A stretch of 64,000 nt of DNA from Salinicola halophyticus (GCF_003206695.1 NZ_PZJN01000005.1:1-64000); one strand, 5' to 3'; counted from the first letter of the stretch, positions 9,953-22,099 are shown. The notes: generated from the letters alone by a model not told the origin. Program-made: numbers and translations.

Positions 9953-10042
9953 GACCGGCACAGTCGATCGATAGCGACGGTTTGCGGGGCGAGCGAGTGA
10001 TTCGCGGCCCCGCTCATGACAACTCCGCAACGGAGCGATCCC

Positions 10043-13000
10043 ATGAAAGATTTGGTGAAAGTCCTCAAGTCACAGGCGCAATCTGACGAGTTCGAGGCGA
10101 TCAAGATCACGCTTGCCTCGCCGGAAATGATTCGCTCCTGGTCATACGGCGAAGTCAAGAAGCCGGAGACCATCAACTACCGTACGTTCAAGCCTGAACG
10201 CGACGGGCTTTTCTGCGCCAAGATCTTCGGGCCGGTCAAGGATTACGAGTGCTTGTGCGGCAAGTACAAGCGCATGAAGCATCGCGGCATCATCTGCGAG
10301 AAGTGCGGCGTCGAAGTGACCAAGGCCGCGGTTCGCCGCGAGCGCATGGGTCATATCGAGCTGGCCTCGCCGGTCGCCCACATCTGGTTTCTGAAGTCGC
10401 TGCCGTCACGCATCGGCATGTTCCTGGACATGACCCTGCGTGACATCGAGCGTGTGCTCTATTTCGAATCGTTCGTCGTGATCGATCCGGGCATGACCAC
10501 GCTCGAGCGCGGTCAGCTGCTCAACGACGAGCAGTATTTCGAGGCGCTCGAAGAGTTCGGCGACGATTTCGATGCCCGCATGGGCGCCGAAGCCGTTCAG
10601 GCACTGCTCAAGGACATCGATCTGGAAGAAGAGATCGATCGTCTGCGCGAGGAGATTCCGCAGACCAACTCCGAGACCAAGATCAAGAAGCTTTCCAAGC
10701 GCCTCAAGCTGCTGGAAGCCTTCTACAAGTCCGGCAACGCGCCGGCGTGGATGGTCATGGAAGTGCTGCCGGTGCTGCCGCCGGATCTGCGTCCGCTGGT
10801 CCCGCTGGACGGCGGCCGTTTCGCGACCTCGGATCTCAACGATCTGTATCGTCGCGTGATCAACCGCAACAACCGCCTCAAGCGCCTGCTCGATCTCAAT
10901 GCGCCGGATATCATCGTGCGTAACGAGAAGCGCATGCTGCAGGAATCGGTCGATGCGCTGCTCGACAACGGCCGTCGCGGTCGTGCCATCACCGGCTCCA
11001 ACAAGCGTCCGCTGAAGTCGCTGGCCGACATGATCAAGGGCAAGCAGGGGCGTTTCCGCCAGAACCTGCTGGGCAAGCGTGTCGACTACTCAGGCCGTTC
11101 CGTCATCACCGTTGGTCCGACCCTGCGTCTGCATCAGTGCGGTCTGCCTAAGAAGATGGCACTCGAGCTGTTCAAGCCGTTCATCTATTCCAAGCTGCAG
11201 GGCAGCGGGCAGGCGTCCACTATCAAGGCCGCCAAGAAGATGGTCGAGCGTGAGCTGCCGGAAGTGTGGGACATCCTCGCCGACGTCATCCGCGAGCACC
11301 CGGTCCTGCTCAACCGTGCGCCGACGCTGCACCGTCTCGGCATCCAGGCGTTCGAGCCGCTGCTGATCGAAGGCAAGGCGATTCAGCTGCACCCGCTGGT
11401 CTGTGCGGCCTACAACGCCGACTTCGACGGTGACCAGATGGCCGTTCACGTGCCGCTGACGCTGGAATCCCAGCTCGAAGCGCGTGCGCTGATGATGTCG
11501 ACCAACAACGTGCTGTCGCCGGCCAACGGTGAGCCGATTATCGTGCCGTCCCAGGACGTCGTGCTCGGCCTCTATTACATGACTCGCGAGCGCATCAACG
11601 CCAAGGGCGAAGGCAAGGTATTTGCCAATCTCAACGAGCTGGATCGTGCTTTCGCGACCCACAACGTCTCGATGCACGCTCGGGTCAGGGTGCGTCTGAC
11701 CGAGTGGCTGTCCGACGAGAAGGATGGCGAGGTCACCGAACTGACCGAAACCACCTCGATCAAGGACACCACCGTCGGCCGTGCGCTGCTGTTCCGCATT
11801 CTGCCGAAGGGGATGCCGTTCGAGCTTGTCGACCGTCCGATGAAGAAGAAGGCAATCTCCGGGCTGATCAACGAGGTCTACCGGCGTACCGGGTTGAAAG
11901 ACGCGGTCATCTTTGCCGACCAGCTGATGTACACCGGTTTCCGTCTGGCGACGTGGTCCGGCGCCTCCATCGGCGTCAATGACTTCGTCATTCCGGATGC
12001 CAAGGCCGAGATCGTCGATGCGGCCGAGGACGAGGTCAAGGAGATCGAAGACCAGTTCTCCTCCGGTCTGGTGACCGCGGGCGAGAAGTACAACAAGGTC
12101 ATCGATATCTGGTCCAAGGCCAACGACAAGGTCGCCAAGGCGATGATGGCCGTGATCTCGAAAGAGACCGTGACCGATCGCGACGGCAACGAAGTCGAAC
12201 AGGACTCGTTCAACAGCGTCTTCATCATGGCCGACTCCGGTGCCCGTGGTAGTGCGGCCCAGATTCGTCAGCTGGCCGGTATGCGAGGCCTGATGGCGAA
12301 GCCGGACGGCTCGATCATCGAGACGCCGATCACCGCCAACTTCCGTGAAGGCCTGAACGTACTCCAGTACTTCATCTCCACGCACGGCGCGCGTAAGGGT
12401 CTGGCGGACACGGCACTCAAGACCGCCAACTCCGGTTACCTGACGCGTCGTCTGGTCGACGTGGCCCAGGATCTGGTGATCACCGAAGAAGATTGCGGCA
12501 CCGAGAAGGGGCTGACACTGCACCCGGTGATCGAAGGCGGCGACGTCATCGTGTCACTGGCACAGCGTGTACTGGGCCGAGTCGTGGCACAGGACGTCAT
12601 CGACCCGCAGACCGACGAAGTGCTGATCGCCAAAGGGACGCTGCTCGACGAAGCCTGGTGTCAGGAACTCGACACCATGGGTGTCGACGAGATCATCGTG
12701 CGTAGCCCGATCAGCTGTGAAACCTCTCACGGCGTCTGCTCGTCCTGCTACGGCCGCGATCTGGCCCGCGGGCATCAGGTCAACATCGGGGAAGCGGTCG
12801 GCGTCATTGCGGCCCAGTCCATCGGTGAGCCGGGTACCCAGCTGACCATGCGTACGTTCCACATCGGTGGTGCGGCCTCGCGTGCTTCGGCGGTCGACAG
12901 CGTCCAGGTCAAGCATGGCGGCAGTGTCCGACTGCACAACATCAAGTCGGTTGAACGTGCCGATGGCAAGCTGATCGTGGTGTCTCGCTCGAGCGCCCTG

Positions 13001-14269
13001 GCCGTCGCCGACGACCACGGCCGCGAGCGCGAGTACTATAAGCTGCCCTACGGTGCCGAGCTGTCGGTCAAGGACGGCGATCACGTCGAAGGCGGTCAGG
13101 TGGTTGCGAAGTGGGATCCTCACACCCACCCGGTCGTTGCCGAAGTACAGGGCAAGGCGCAGTTCACGGACATGACCGAAGGTCTGACCATGACGCGCAC
13201 GGTCGACGAGATGACCGGCCTGTCGAACATCGAAGTGATCGAGGCGGCTGCCCGTCCGGCTTCCGGCCGCGACAAGCGTCCGATGATCATGCTGGTCGGG
13301 GAAGACGGCGAACACGTGACGCTGCCGGGTTCCAACACGCCGGTGCAGTATCTGCTGCCGGGCCGTGCCATCGTCGCGGCGGAGAACGGTACCGAGATCG
13401 GTGTGGGCGAGGTCATCGCGCGTATTCCGCTGGAAGCGTCCGGTAACAAGGACATCACCGGTGGTCTGCCGCGTGTCGCCGACCTGTTCGAGGCGCGCAA
13501 GCCGAAGGAGCCGTCCATCCTCGCCGAGATCAACGGTACGATCAGCTTCGGCAAGGAAACCAAGGGCAAGCGTCGTCTGACGATCACGCCGAAGGAAGGT
13601 GATCCGCTGGAGATGCTGATCCCGAAATGGCGTCAGATCGGGGTGTTCGAAGGCGAAACGGTCGAGAAGGGCGAGGTCATCTCCGATGGTCCGAGCAATC
13701 CGCACGATATTCTGCGGCTGCTGGGTGTGGCGGAGCTGGCCAAGTACATCACCGTCGAGATCCAGGATGTCTATCGTCTGCAGGGCGTGAGCATCAACGA
13801 CAAGCACATCGAAGTCATCGTGCGTCAGATGCTGCGCAAGGTCGAGATCACCGATTCCGGCGATTCCACCTTTATCCCCGGCGATCAGGTCGAACTGGTA
13901 CGCGTCCTCGAAGAGAACGCGCGTCTCGAGACGACCGAGAAATTCCCGGCCAAGTACGAGCGTCTGCTGCTGGGTATCACCAAGGCGTCGTTGGCGACCG
14001 AGTCGTTCATCTCCGCGGCATCGTTCCAGGAGACGACGCGGGTGCTGACCGAGGCGGCGGTGACCGGCAAGCGCGATTATCTGCGCGGCCTGAAGGAAAA
14101 CGTGGTGGTGGGACGTCTGATTCCGGCGGGTACGGGTCTGGCTCATCACGACGAGCGGCGTCGCAAGCGCGAAGAGTCCGGGCGCACGCTGCAGCCGTCG
14201 GCATTCGATGTCGAGCAGGAGCTGGGTGCACAGCTCACCGCGCTCGATGCCGATGACGACGATCTCTAG
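10043..14269 (+). CDS. rpoC: DNA-directed RNA polymerase subunit beta'
   Basis: Carries the catalytic Mg and much of the DNA clamp. I chose ATG 10043 ([11 protein letters not shown]), which has CGGAG seven bases upstream and gives 1408 aa (E. coli 1407); an upstream in-frame ATG at 10016 would add nine atypical residues. The N-terminal zinc motif CLCG..CEKCG lies near residues 70-88, the catalytic NADFDGDQ near 458-465 and the second zinc site ([10 protein letters not shown]) around residue 900. Confidence 0.98.
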   Translation: MKDLVKVLKSQAQSDEFEAIKITLASPEMIRSWSYGEVKKPETINYRTFKPERDGLFCAKIFGPVKDYECLCGKYKRMKHRGIICEKCGVEVTKAAVRRERMGHIELASPVAHIWFLKSLPSRIGMFLDMTLRDIERVLYFESFVVIDPGMTTLERGQLLNDEQYFEALEEFGDDFDARMGAEAVQALLKDIDLEEEIDRLREEIPQTNSETKIKKLSKRLKLLEAFYKSGNAPAWMVMEVLPVLPPDLRPLVPLDGGRFATSDLNDLYRRVINRNNRLKRLLDLNAPDIIVRNEKRMLQESVDALLDNGRRGRAITGSNKRPLKSLADMIKGKQGRFRQNLLGKRVDYSGRSVITVGPTLRLHQCGLPKKMALELFKPFIYSKLQGSGQASTIKAAKKMVERELPEVWDILADVIREHPVLLNRAPTLHRLGIQAFEPLLIEGKAIQLHPLVCAAYNADFDGDQMAVHVPLTLESQLEARALMMSTNNVLSPANGEPIIVPSQDVVLGLYYMTRERINAKGEGKVFANLNELDRAFATHNVSMHARVRVRLTEWLSDEKDGEVTELTETTSIKDTTVGRALLFRILPKGMPFELVDRPMKKKAISGLINEVYRRTGLKDAVIFADQLMYTGFRLATWSGASIGVNDFVIPDAKAEIVDAAEDEVKEIEDQFSSGLVTAGEKYNKVIDIWSKANDKVAKAMMAVISKETVTDRDGNEVEQDSFNSVFIMADSGARGSAAQIRQLAGMRGLMAKPDGSIIETPITANFREGLNVLQYFISTHGARKGLADTALKTANSGYLTRRLVDVAQDLVITEEDCGTEKGLTLHPVIEGGDVIVSLAQRVLGRVVAQDVIDPQTDEVLIAKGTLLDEAWCQELDTMGVDEIIVRSPISCETSHGVCSSCYGRDLARGHQVNIGEAVGVIAAQSIGEPGTQLTMRTFHIGGAASRASAVDSVQVKHGGSVRLHNIKSVERADGKLIVVSRSSALAVADDHGREREYYKLPYGAELSVKDGDHVEGGQVVAKWDPHTHPVVAEVQGKAQFTDMTEGLTMTRTVDEMTGLSNIEVIEAAARPASGRDKRPMIMLVGEDGEHVTLPGSNTPVQYLLPGRAIVAAENGTEIGVGEVIARIPLEASGNKDITGGLPRVADLFEARKPKEPSILAEINGTISFGKETKGKRRLTITPKEGDPLEMLIPKWRQIGVFEGETVEKGEVISDGPSNPHDILRLLGVAELAKYITVEIQDVYRLQGVSINDKHIEVIVRQMLRKVEITDSGDSTFIPGDQVELVRVLEENARLETTEKFPAKYERLLLGITKASLATESFISAASFQETTRVLTEAAVTGKRDYLRGLKENVVVGRLIPAGTGLAHHDERRRKREESGRTLQPSAFDVEQELGAQLTALDADDDDL

Positions 14270-14281
14270 GTCATGACCTCG

Positions 14282-14309
14282 GACCGCTCGTCCCACGGGG
14301 CGAGCGGTC
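14282..14309 (+). terminator. Hairpin after rpoC, weak terminator
   Basis: GACCGCTCGTCCC (14282-14294) pairs with GGGGCGAGCGGTC (14297-14309), 13 bp with one G-T pair and a two-base loop. Only TT follows, so termination is probably partial. The rpsL -35 starts at the next base. Confidence 0.5.
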
Positions 14310-14339
14310 TTGACGGGTCTCATGACAACTGATTAGAAT
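14310..14339 (+). promoter_or_regulatory. Sigma-70 promoter of the rpsL-rpsG-fusA-tuf (str) operon
   Basis: TTGACG (14310-14315), an 18-bp spacer and TAGAAT (14334-14339), each hexamer one mismatch from consensus, about 100 bases before rpsL. Confidence 0.65.
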
Positions 14340-14440
14340 GCGCAGCCTTTATGCAGGGGTAGTGCAACCGGCCGATGCGAAGGCCGTGCGCCAAGACCCG
14401 GGCATAAGGCAAGGCAACCCATTGGAGTCAGCTAAACACT

Positions 14441-14815
14441 ATGGCAACGATCAACCAGCTCGTGCGCAAGCCGCGCAAGCGCCCCGTCGCCACCAGCGAC
14501 GTGCCGGCGCTGCAGGCCTGCCCGCAACGCCGTGGGGTCTGTACCCGCGTCTACACCACTACGCCCAAGAAGCCGAACTCGGCCCTGCGTAAGGTGTGTC
14601 GTGTGCGTCTGACCAACGGTTTTGAAGTCAGTTCTTATATCGGCGGTGAAGGCCACAACCTGCAGGAACACTCCGTGGTCCTGATTCGTGGCGGCCGCGT
14701 CAAGGATTTGCCGGGTGTGCGTTATCACACCGTCCGCGGCGCCCTCGACACCTCCGGTGTGCAGAATCGTCGGCAGGGCCGTTCCAAATACGGCACCAAG
14801 CGTCCCAAGTCCTGA
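14441..14815 (+). CDS. rpsL: 30S ribosomal protein S12
   Basis: Decoding-centre protein that governs accuracy and is the target of streptomycin-resistance mutations. The 124-aa protein carries [13 protein letters not shown] with both lysines of the 42/43 region in wild-type form, and the [12 protein letters not shown] loop holding the Asp that is methylthiolated in many bacteria. First gene of the str operon; GGAG is 13 bases before the ATG, a rather long spacing. Confidence 0.97.
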   Translation: MATINQLVRKPRKRPVATSDVPALQACPQRRGVCTRVYTTTPKKPNSALRKVCRVRLTNGFEVSSYIGGEGHNLQEHSVVLIRGGRVKDLPGVRYHTVRGALDTSGVQNRRQGRSKYGTKRPKS

Positions 14816-14931
14816 TTTCGGACGCTACCACCATCCATCATCGGTCAGATAAGAGTAAGGTCGGCCGCTTTCGCTAACCAGCGTTGCGCATGCCGGGTTT
14901 ACCTGAACGACCCTTAACGAGAGGGCTTATC

Positions 14932-15402
14932 ATGCCAAGAAGAAGAGTTGTCGCTAAGCGCGAGATCCTTCCGGATCCCAAGTTCGGAAGTGAGCGCCTG
15001 GCCAAGTTCATGAACCATCTGATGATCAGCGGCAAGAAGTCCGTAGCTGAGCGCATCGTCTATGGTGCGCTGGACAGGGTTGCCGAGCGTAGTAGCGAGG
15101 CGCCGCTGGACATCTTTGAAAAGGCGCTGGAAGCCATCCAGCCGATGGTCGAGGTCAAATCTCGCCGCGTTGGCGGCGCGACCTACCAGGTGCCTGTGGA
15201 AGTTCGCCCGTCACGCCGTCACGCGCTGGCCATGCGCTGGCTGGCCGATGCGGCCCGTAGCCGCGGCGAAAAGACCATGGCCCAACGTCTTGCTGGCGAA
15301 ATGCTGGACGCCGCAGAAGGCAAGGGTGCTGCTGTGAAGAAGCGTGAAGACGTGCACCGCATGGCAGATGCCAACAAGGCCTTCTCCCACTACCGCTTCT
15401 AA
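14932..15402 (+). CDS. rpsG: 30S ribosomal protein S7
   Basis: Binds the 3' domain of 16S rRNA, nucleates assembly of the small-subunit head and in E. coli regulates str operon translation. I chose ATG 14932 ([13 protein letters not shown]), giving 156 aa; an upstream ATG would add 16 unrelated residues. GAGAGGG lies seven to eight bases before the start. The family segment [19 protein letters not shown] is intact. fusA follows after 18 bases. Confidence 0.96.
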   Translation: MPRRRVVAKREILPDPKFGSERLAKFMNHLMISGKKSVAERIVYGALDRVAERSSEAPLDIFEKALEAIQPMVEVKSRRVGGATYQVPVEVRPSRRHALAMRWLADAARSRGEKTMAQRLAGEMLDAAEGKGAAVKKREDVHRMADANKAFSHYRF

Positions 15403-15420
15403 ACAACGGGGACTTCCATC

Positions 15421-17541
15421 GTGGCACGAAAGACACCACTCAAGCGTTATCGCAATATCGGTATCGTTGCCCACGTCGACGCCGGCAAGACTACGACCAC
15501 CGAGCGTGTTCTGTTCTATACCGGCCTGTCCCACAAGGTGGGTGAGGTTCATGAGGGCGCTGCCGTCATGGACTGGATGGAGCAGGAGCAGGAGCGTGGC
15601 ATCACGATCACCTCCGCGGCGACGACCTGTTTCTGGCAGGGCATGAGCAAGCAGTTCGACGAGCATCGAATCAACATCATTGATACGCCGGGACACGTCG
15701 ACTTCACCATCGAAGTCGAGCGTTCGCTGCGCGTACTGGATGGTGCGGTCGTCGTGCTGTGCGGCTCTTCCGGTGTGCAGCCGCAGACGGAAACCGTCTG
15801 GCGTCAGGCCAACAAGTACGAAGTTCCGCGCATGGTGTTCGTCAACAAGATGGACCGTGCCGGCGCCGACTACTTCATGGTCATCGACCAGCTCAAGGAC
15901 CGTCTGGGTGCCAACGTCGTTCCGATCCAGATCAACTGGGGCGCGGAAGACGAGTTCAAGGGCGTGGTCGACCTCATCAAGATGAAGGCCATCCTCTGGG
16001 ACGAAGACAACTTCGGCATGAACTACGAGTTGGTCGACATTCCGGCCGACCTGCAGGAAACCGCCGAGAAGTATCGCGAGCAGATGGTCGAAGCCGCGGC
16101 TGAAGCCAACGAAGAGCTGATGGACAAGTACCTCGAAGGGGTCGAGCTCTCCGAAGCGGAAATCAAGGCGGGTCTGCGGGCGCGTACCCTGGCCAACGAG
16201 ATCGTTCTCGTGACCTGTGGTTCGGCGTTCAAGAACAAGGGCGTTCAGGCCGTTCTGGACTGCGTCATCGAGTACCTGCCGTCGCCGACCGAGGTCAAGG
16301 CGATCGAAGGTGAGCTGGATGACAAGGACGGTACCGTCGCGACGCGTGAAGCCGATGACAGTGCACCGTTCTCGGCGCTGGCGTTCAAGATCGCGACCGA
16401 CCCGTTCGTGGGTACCCTGACCTTCATGCGCGTCTACTCGGGCGTCCTGAAGTCCGGCGACAGCATCTTCAACTCCGTGAAGTCGAAGAAAGAGCGTGTC
16501 GGCCGTATCGTTCAGATGCACGCCAACTCGCGTGAAGAGATCAAGGAAGTCTACGCCGGCGACATCGCCGCGTGTATCGGCCTGAAAGACGTCACGACTG
16601 GCGACACGCTGTGCGACCTGAACGACAAGATCGTTCTCGAGCGCATGGAGTTTCCGGAGCCGGTTATCTCCGTCGCCGTCGAGCCGAAGTCCAAGCCGGA
16701 CCAGGAGAAGATGGGCGTGGCTCTGGGTAAGCTGGCACAGGAAGATCCGTCTTTCCGTGTCCAGACCGACGAAGAGACCGGTCAGACCATCATCTCGGGC
16801 ATGGGCGAGTTGCACCTCGATATCCTCGTCGACCGTATGCGTCGCGAGTTCAAGGTCGAGGCCAACATCGGCAAGCCGCAGGTTGCCTACCGTGAAACCA
16901 TCCGCCAGTCGGTGGAGCAGGAAGGCAAGTTCGTTCGTCAGTCAGGTGGTCGCGGCCAGTACGGTCACGTCTGGTTGCGCATCGAGCCGCTGACGGCCGA
17001 AGACAAGGGCGAGGACGAGGAGATGACCTTCAAGTTCGCGTCCGCCATTGTCGGTGGTGCGGTACCGAAAGAGTACGTGCCGGCCGTCGAAAAAGGGGCT
17101 TACGAACAGCTCAAGAACGGCGTGATCGCGGGCTACCCGATGATCGACGTCAAAGTGACGCTGTTCGACGGTTCCTATCATGACGTGGACTCCAACGAGA
17201 CTGCGTTCAAGGTCGCCTCTTCCATGGCGATCAAAGAAGGTGCTCGTAAGGCTAAGGCCGTGTTGCTCGAGCCGGTGATGAAGGTCGAAGTCGTTACCCC
17301 TGAGGATTTCATGGGTGATGTGATGGGTGACCTCAACCGCCGTCGTGGCCTTGTGCAGGGCATGGATGACTCCTCTTCTGGCAAGGTCATTCGCGCCACG
17401 GTTCCGTTGGCTGAGATGTTCGGTTACGCGACCGATCTGCGTTCTCAGACCCAGGGACGCGCAAGCTACACCATGGAGTTTGCGAATTACGAAGAGGCGC
17501 CATCCAGCGTAGTTGATGCCGTCATCAATCAGAACGGTTAA
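15421..17541 (+). CDS. fusA: Elongation factor G
   Basis: GTPase that drives translocation and, with RRF, ribosome recycling. The 706-aa protein starts with GTG ([13 protein letters not shown]). G1 is [14 protein letters not shown]2 is in the RGITITSA segment, G3 DTPGHVDF and G4 NKMDRAGAD. Domains II-V follow, including the domain IV segment [15 protein letters not shown] lies about nine bases before the start. Between rpsG and tuf as in the classic str operon. Confidence 0.97.
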   Translation: MARKTPLKRYRNIGIVAHVDAGKTTTTERVLFYTGLSHKVGEVHEGAAVMDWMEQEQERGITITSAATTCFWQGMSKQFDEHRINIIDTPGHVDFTIEVERSLRVLDGAVVVLCGSSGVQPQTETVWRQANKYEVPRMVFVNKMDRAGADYFMVIDQLKDRLGANVVPIQINWGAEDEFKGVVDLIKMKAILWDEDNFGMNYELVDIPADLQETAEKYREQMVEAAAEANEELMDKYLEGVELSEAEIKAGLRARTLANEIVLVTCGSAFKNKGVQAVLDCVIEYLPSPTEVKAIEGELDDKDGTVATREADDSAPFSALAFKIATDPFVGTLTFMRVYSGVLKSGDSIFNSVKSKKERVGRIVQMHANSREEIKEVYAGDIAACIGLKDVTTGDTLCDLNDKIVLERMEFPEPVISVAVEPKSKPDQEKMGVALGKLAQEDPSFRVQTDEETGQTIISGMGELHLDILVDRMRREFKVEANIGKPQVAYRETIRQSVEQEGKFVRQSGGRGQYGHVWLRIEPLTAEDKGEDEEMTFKFASAIVGGAVPKEYVPAVEKGAYEQLKNGVIAGYPMIDVKVTLFDGSYHDVDSNETAFKVASSMAIKEGARKAKAVLLEPVMKVEVVTPEDFMGDVMGDLNRRRGLVQGMDDSSSGKVIRATVPLAEMFGYATDLRSQTQGRASYTMEFANYEEAPSSVVDAVINQNG

Positions 17542-17570
17542 CCGTTAGCTAACGTAAAGAGGTTATAGCA

Positions 17571-18764
17571 GTGGCTAAGGAAAAATTTGAACGCTCCAAA
17601 CCGCACGTCAACGTCGGCACCATCGGTCACGTCGACCATGGTAAGACGACCCTGACAGCGGCACTGACTCGTGTTTCCGCCGAAGTCTTCGGTGGCGAGT
17701 GGCGTCAGTTCGACTCTATCGACAACGCTCCGGAAGAGCGCGAGCGTGGTATCACCATCGCCACCGCTCACGTCGAATATCAGTCCGAAGTTCGCCATTA
17801 CGCGCACGTCGACTGCCCGGGACACGCTGACTACGTCAAGAACATGATCACCGGTGCTGCCCAGATGGACGGCGCGATCCTGGTCTGTTCCGCTGCCGAC
17901 GGCCCGATGCCGCAGACTCGCGAGCACATCCTGCTTTCGCGTCAGGTTGGTGTTCCGTACATCGTCGTGTTCCTGAACAAGGCCGACATGGTCGATGACG
18001 AAGAGCTGCTCGAGCTGGTCGAGATGGAAGTTCGTGAGCTGCTGGCCGAGTACGACTTCCCGGGCGACGACACGCCGATCATCATCGGTTCTGCACTGAT
18101 GGCGCTGGAAGGCAAGGATGATAACGGCATGGGTACCACCGCCGTTGCCAACCTGATCAAGTCTCTGGACGAGTACATTCCGGAGCCGGAGCGTGCCATC
18201 GATCAGCCGTTCCTGATGCCGATCGAAGACGTGTTCTCCATCTCGGGTCGCGGTACCGTTGTGACCGGTCGTGTCGAGCGCGGCATCGTCAAGACTGGCG
18301 ACGAAGTCGAAATCGTCGGTATCCATGACACCACCAAGACGATCGTCACCGGCGTCGAAATGTTCCGTAAGCTTCTCGACGAAGGTCGTGCTGGCGAGAA
18401 CGTGGGTGCGCTGCTGCGTGGTACCAAGCGTGATGACGTCGAGCGTGGTCAGGTTCTGGCCAAGCCGGGCACCATCAAGCCGCATACCAAGTTCGAAGCC
18501 GAAGTCTACGTCCTGTCCAAGGAAGAAGGCGGTCGTCACACGCCGTTCTTCAAGGGCTATCGTCCGCAGTTCTACTTCCGTACCACCGACGTTACCGGTA
18601 CCTGTGAACTGCCGGAAGGCGTCGAGATGGTCATGCCGGGCGACAACGTCCAGATGGTCGTGACGCTGATCGCTCCGATCGCCATGGAAGACGGCCTGCG
18701 CTTCGCGATTCGCGAAGGCGGTCGTACCGTCGGCGCCGGCGTGGTAGCCAAGATCATCGAGTAA
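17571..18764 (+). CDS. tuf: Elongation factor Tu
   Basis: GTPase that delivers aminoacyl-tRNA to the ribosome. The 397-aa protein starts with GTG after AAAGAGG. The P-loop [38 protein letters not shown] and NKADMVDD (G1-G4) are intact, as are beta-barrel domains II and III. It ends the str operon, with a terminator 23 bases downstream. It is the only tuf in the window: the second locus expected near the tRNA genes is absent. Confidence 0.98.
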   Translation: MAKEKFERSKPHVNVGTIGHVDHGKTTLTAALTRVSAEVFGGEWRQFDSIDNAPEERERGITIATAHVEYQSEVRHYAHVDCPGHADYVKNMITGAAQMDGAILVCSAADGPMPQTREHILLSRQVGVPYIVVFLNKADMVDDEELLELVEMEVRELLAEYDFPGDDTPIIIGSALMALEGKDDNGMGTTAVANLIKSLDEYIPEPERAIDQPFLMPIEDVFSISGRGTVVTGRVERGIVKTGDEVEIVGIHDTTKTIVTGVEMFRKLLDEGRAGENVGALLRGTKRDDVERGQVLAKPGTIKPHTKFEAEVYVLSKEEGGRHTPFFKGYRPQFYFRTTDVTGTCELPEGVEMVMPGDNVQMVVTLIAPIAMEDGLRFAIREGGRTVGAGVVAKIIE

Positions 18765-18785
18765 GCGTTTCGATGATGGTTAAAG

Positions 18786-18810
18786 AAGGGGCGCTCACGC
18801 GCCCCTTTTT
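18786..18810 (+). terminator. Intrinsic terminator after tuf
   Basis: GGGGCGC (18788-18794), loop TCAC, GCGCCCC (18799-18805) and TTTTT (18806-18810), flanked by AA on the 5' side. Confidence 0.88.
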
Positions 18811-18846
18811 CTGTATGGGTTTGACGGTCTTCGATAGAGAGGGTGT

Positions 18847-18875
18847 TTGACTCTCGATCGGGGCTCTCCTATAAT
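18847..18875 (+). promoter_or_regulatory. Sigma-70 promoter of the S10-spc ribosomal protein operon
   Basis: TTGACT (18847-18852), an ideal 17-bp spacer and a perfect TATAAT (18870-18875) followed by GCGCGTCC, a GC-rich discriminator typical of stringently controlled promoters. The leader to rpsJ is only about 60 bases, too short for the full E. coli-type S10 leader. Confidence 0.85.
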
Positions 18876-18939
18876 GCGCGTCCTTTGAACGCGTGGGTCG
18901 ACGGCTCGCGCCGTCAGCATCCAGTGGAGCATAAGGTAA

Positions 18940-19251
18940 ATGCAGAACCAGAAGATTCGCATTCGGCTGAAAGCGTTTGACCATCGGCTGATCGATCAGT
19001 CGGCTCAGGAAATCGTGGATACGGCCAAGCGCACTGGCGCTCAGGTGCGTGGCCCGATTCCGTTGCCGACGAATCGCGAGCGTTACACCATCCTGATCTC
19101 TCCGCACGTCAACAAGGACGCGCGCGATCAGTATGAGATTCGCACGCACAAGCGCGTTCTCGACATCGTCGAGCCGACGGAAAAGACCGTCGATGCGCTG
19201 ATGAAGCTCGATCTCGCCGCTGGTGTAGACGTGCAGATTAAACTCGACTGA
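18940..19251 (+). CDS. rpsJ: 30S ribosomal protein S10
   Basis: Head protein of the 30S subunit; as NusE it also takes part in antitermination with NusB and binds the NusG KOW domain. The 103-aa protein has the family core [13 protein letters not shown] and [15 protein letters not shown]. First gene of the S10 operon, led by the promoter at 18847. A 137-base gap separates it from rplC, unusually long for this operon. Confidence 0.97.
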   Translation: MQNQKIRIRLKAFDHRLIDQSAQEIVDTAKRTGAQVRGPIPLPTNRERYTILISPHVNKDARDQYEIRTHKRVLDIVEPTEKTVDALMKLDLAAGVDVQIKLD

Positions 19252-19388
19252 AACCAACACTAGTCACTAGCGGGCGCTGAGTTCAACAGCACCGCCGCGT
19301 CGTGAGACGCCATACAATGTGCTAGTGGAATGTTCTGGAAAGGGCAGCCATAGCGGGTGACAGCCCCGTACACTATAGGAGACTGAAC
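19252..19388 (+). promoter_or_regulatory. Structured rpsJ-rplC spacer
   Basis: The 137-base gap holds a direct repeat CACTAG-T-CACTAG (19258-19270) whose complement CTAGTG recurs at 19322-19327, so a long-range stem can close most of the gap. A -10-like TACAAT (19313-19318) has no good -35. A second small stem (GCGGG with CCCGT) precedes the rplC ribosome binding site. Possibly a leader for control of rplC onwards. Confidence 0.3.
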
Positions 19389-20027
19389 ATGACTATCGGT
19401 TTAGTCGGTAAAAAGGCGGGCATGACCCGTGTTTTCACCGAAGACGGTGCTTCCGTGCCCGTAACCGTTATCGAGGTTGAGCCCAACCGCATCGCCAGCG
19501 TCAAGACCGTCGAGTCTGACGGCTATCGTGCGGTGCAGGTCACGACCGGCTCCCGCAAGGCCAAACACCTCACCAAGGCGATTGCTGGTCAATACGCCAA
19601 GGCAGGTATCGAGGCCGGCCGTTCGCTGATGGAGTTCCGTCTGACAGAAGACGATGAGACTCCGGAAGTGGGTGGTTCCTTCACCGTATCCCTCTTTGAA
19701 GCTGGTCAGAAAGTCGATGTGACCGGTACGTCCAAGGGCAAGGGCTTCCAGGGCGCCGTCAAGCGCTGGAATTTCCGTACCCAGGACAATACCCACGGCA
19801 ACTCGCTTTCTCACCGTGCGCCAGGTTCCATCGGTCAGTGCCAGACCCCAGGTCGTGTTTTCAAAGGCAAGAAGATGGCCGGTCAGATGGGTAACGAGCG
19901 TGTCACCGTCCAGACGCTGGAAGTGGTGCGCATCGATACCGAGCGCAATCTGCTTTTGATCAAGGGCGCCGTGCCAGGTGCACCCGGCAGTGATGTCGTT
20001 GTGCGCAGTGCCGTGAAAGCTCGCTGA
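19389..20027 (+). CDS. rplC: 50S ribosomal protein L3
   Basis: Early assembly protein of 23S rRNA that reaches toward the peptidyl transferase centre. The 212-aa protein has the family start [15 protein letters not shown] and the tip segment [22 protein letters not shown] in two halves; the glutamine there is the usual PrmB methylation target. TAGGAG precedes the ATG. rplD follows after 14 bases. Confidence 0.97.
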   Translation: MTIGLVGKKAGMTRVFTEDGASVPVTVIEVEPNRIASVKTVESDGYRAVQVTTGSRKAKHLTKAIAGQYAKAGIEAGRSLMEFRLTEDDETPEVGGSFTVSLFEAGQKVDVTGTSKGKGFQGAVKRWNFRTQDNTHGNSLSHRAPGSIGQCQTPGRVFKGKKMAGQMGNERVTVQTLEVVRIDTERNLLLIKGAVPGAPGSDVVVRSAVKAR

Positions 20028-20041
20028 GGGGACTGAGACCG

Positions 20042-20647
20042 ATGAATCTGAATCTCGTAGGTGCCGCTGGCACCGTCGAAGTGTCCGAAGCGACCTTCGG
20101 CAAAGACTTCAACGAAGCGTTGGTGCACCAGGTCGTTACCGCCTATCTGGCGGCTGGCCGCCAGGGCACCCGTGCTCAGAAGAACCGCTCCGACGTACGT
20201 GGCGGCGGCAAGAAGCCGTGGCGCCAAAAAGGCACCGGCCGCGCGCGTGCCGGCACCATCCGTTCGCCGATCTGGCGCAGCGGTGGTGTGACGTTCGCCG
20301 CTCGTCCGCAGGATTACACGCAGAAGGTCAACCGCAAGATGTATCGTGCGGCCATGCGTTCGATCCTGTCCGAACTGATCCGTCAGGACCGTCTGGTGCT
20401 GGTCGAAGAGTTCGCCGTCGAAGCACCCAGAACCAAAGAGCTGGTCGGTAAGCTCAAGGATCTTGAGCTCGAGAAAGTGCTGATCGTCACCGAAGATATC
20501 GACGAGAAGCTCTACCTGGCCGCCCGCAACATCCCCAACGTCGATGTGGTCGATGCTGCGGCCGCCGATCCGGTCAGTCTGATTGCCTTCGACAAGGTGC
20601 TGATGACCGTCTCCGCTCTGCGTAAATTCGAGGAGAAGCTGGGATGA
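20042..20647 (+). CDS. rplD: 50S ribosomal protein L4
   Basis: Lines the exit tunnel with its extended loop ([19 protein letters not shown] is the loop segment) and in E. coli autoregulates the S10 operon by binding the leader and acting on transcription. The 201-aa length is normal. Its stop overlaps the rplW start by four bases (ATGA). Because the leader upstream of rpsJ is short, L4 control here, if present, must use a different site. Confidence 0.97.
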   Translation: MNLNLVGAAGTVEVSEATFGKDFNEALVHQVVTAYLAAGRQGTRAQKNRSDVRGGGKKPWRQKGTGRARAGTIRSPIWRSGGVTFAARPQDYTQKVNRKMYRAAMRSILSELIRQDRLVLVEEFAVEAPRTKELVGKLKDLELEKVLIVTEDIDEKLYLAARNIPNVDVVDAAAADPVSLIAFDKVLMTVSALRKFEEKLG

Positions 20648-20940
20648 ACCAGGAACGCGTATACAAGGTTCTGCTCGGACCTCACATGACCGAGAAGGCC
20701 GCGCTTGCCGCCGAGAACAATCAGTACGTGTTCCGGGTGGCCCAGGACGCGACCAAGCCTGAGATCAAGAAAGCCGTCGAGGCGCTGTTCGGCAAGAAAG
20801 TTGCCGGCGTCCAGGTGCTCAACGTCAAGGGCAAGACCAAACGCACTCGCTTCGGCACTGGTCTGCGCAAGGGTTACCGCAAGGCGTACGTAACCTTGGC
20901 TGCGGGCGAAACGCTCGAAGACTTCTCTGGCGCCGAGTAA
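20644..20940 (+). CDS. rplW: 50S ribosomal protein L23
   Basis: Sits at the tunnel exit and is the docking site for trigger factor and SRP. The 98-aa protein has the N-terminal [17 protein letters not shown] and the mid-chain loop [13 protein letters not shown]. The trigger-factor docking glutamate region [12 protein letters not shown] is present. Translationally coupled to rplD through a four-base overlap. Confidence 0.96.
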   Translation: MNQERVYKVLLGPHMTEKAALAAENNQYVFRVAQDATKPEIKKAVEALFGKKVAGVQVLNVKGKTKRTRFGTGLRKGYRKAYVTLAAGETLEDFSGAE

Positions 20941-20956
20941 GGCAGGAGTACGGATC

Positions 20957-21784
20957 ATGGCAGTAGTCAAGACAAAACCCACCTCCGCCGGTCGTCGTCA
21001 CGTCGTCAAAGTCGTCAACGACGAGCTCTTCAAGGGCCGCGCCTACGGTGCGCTGGTCGAGAAGCAGTCGAAGTCGGGTGGGCGTAACAACAATGGCCGC
21101 ATCACCACGCGTCACGTGGGCGGTGGTCATCGTCAGCATTATCGTTTGATCGATTTCAAGCGCATCAAGGATGGCATCAAGGCCACCGTCGAGCGCATCG
21201 AATACGATCCGAACCGTAGCGCCAACATCGCGCTGCTGAAGTACATGGACGGCGAGCGTCGTTACATCATCGCGCCCAAGACCGTCAAGGTCGGCGACGT
21301 GGTGGAGTCCGGTGTCAACGCCGCCATCAAGCGCGGCAACGCGCTGCCGCTGCGTAACATCCCGGTCGGCTCGACGGTGCACTGCATCGAATTGAAGCCG
21401 GGCAAGGGTGCGCAGATTGCTCGTAGCGCCGGTGCCAGCGCTCAGCTGGTCGCCCGTGAAGGCAACTACGCCACGCTGCGTCTTCGCTCCGGCGAGATGC
21501 GTCGCGTACTGTCCGAGTGCCGTGCGACATTGGGCGAAGTCGGTAACTCTGAGCACAGCCTGCGTCAATTGGGCAAGGCCGGTGCGAAACGTTGGAGAGG
21601 GGTGCGCCCGACTGTTCGCGGTGTCGCAATGAACCCGGTGGATCACCCGCACGGCGGCGGTGAAGGCCGCACCAGCGGTGGTCGTCATCCGGTCAGCCCG
21701 TGGGGTATCCCCACCAAGGGCCACAAGACCCGCAAGAACAAGCGTACCGACAAGCTCATCGTTCGTCGCCGCAAGTCCAAGTAA
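20957..21784 (+). CDS. rplB: 50S ribosomal protein L2
   Basis: Core 23S rRNA-binding protein needed for subunit association and peptidyl transfer. The 275-aa protein keeps the C-terminal [14 protein letters not shown] motif with the conserved histidine implicated in peptidyl transferase activity, and RSLRQLG-type rRNA-binding loops. AGGAG lies before the ATG. Between rplW and rpsS as in all S10 operons. Confidence 0.98.
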   Translation: MAVVKTKPTSAGRRHVVKVVNDELFKGRAYGALVEKQSKSGGRNNNGRITTRHVGGGHRQHYRLIDFKRIKDGIKATVERIEYDPNRSANIALLKYMDGERRYIIAPKTVKVGDVVESGVNAAIKRGNALPLRNIPVGSTVHCIELKPGKGAQIARSAGASAQLVAREGNYATLRLRSGEMRRVLSECRATLGEVGNSEHSLRQLGKAGAKRWRGVRPTVRGVAMNPVDHPHGGGEGRTSGGRHPVSPWGIPTKGHKTRKNKRTDKLIVRRRKSK

Positions 21785-21806
21785 CAGACATTAAGAGGTA
21801 ACGGCT

Positions 21807-22082
21807 GTGCCACGTTCACTGAAGAAAGGTCCTTTCATTGACCTTCATCTGTTGAAGAAGGTCGACGTCGCAACGGAAAAGAACGATCGCAAACCGATCA
21901 AGACCTGGTCGCGTCGTTCGATGATCCTGCCGAATATGGTCGGGCTCACCATTGCGGTACATAACGGTCGCCAGCATGTCCCGGTGCATGTCTCCGAGGA
22001 AATGGTCGGCCACAAGTTGGGCGAGTTCGCTGCTACCCGCACTTATCGCGGTCATGCGGCGGACAAGAAAGCCAAACGGTAA
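21807..22082 (+). CDS. rpsS: 30S ribosomal protein S19
   Basis: Head protein that contacts the A-site finger and pairs with S13. The 91-aa protein begins with GTG ([18 protein letters not shown]), with AAGAGG nine bases upstream. The conserved segment [11 protein letters not shown] and the C-terminal [10 protein letters not shown] are intact. Confidence 0.96.
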   Translation: MPRSLKKGPFIDLHLLKKVDVATEKNDRKPIKTWSRRSMILPNMVGLTIAVHNGRQHVPVHVSEEMVGHKLGEFAATRTYRGHAADKKAKR

Positions 22083-22099
22083 GCCAAGAGGAATAAGAG

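Noticed and set aside
11090-14323. Two long minus-strand open frames opposite rpoC
   Set aside because: Same composition artefact as opposite rpoB; rpoC is certain in this interval.
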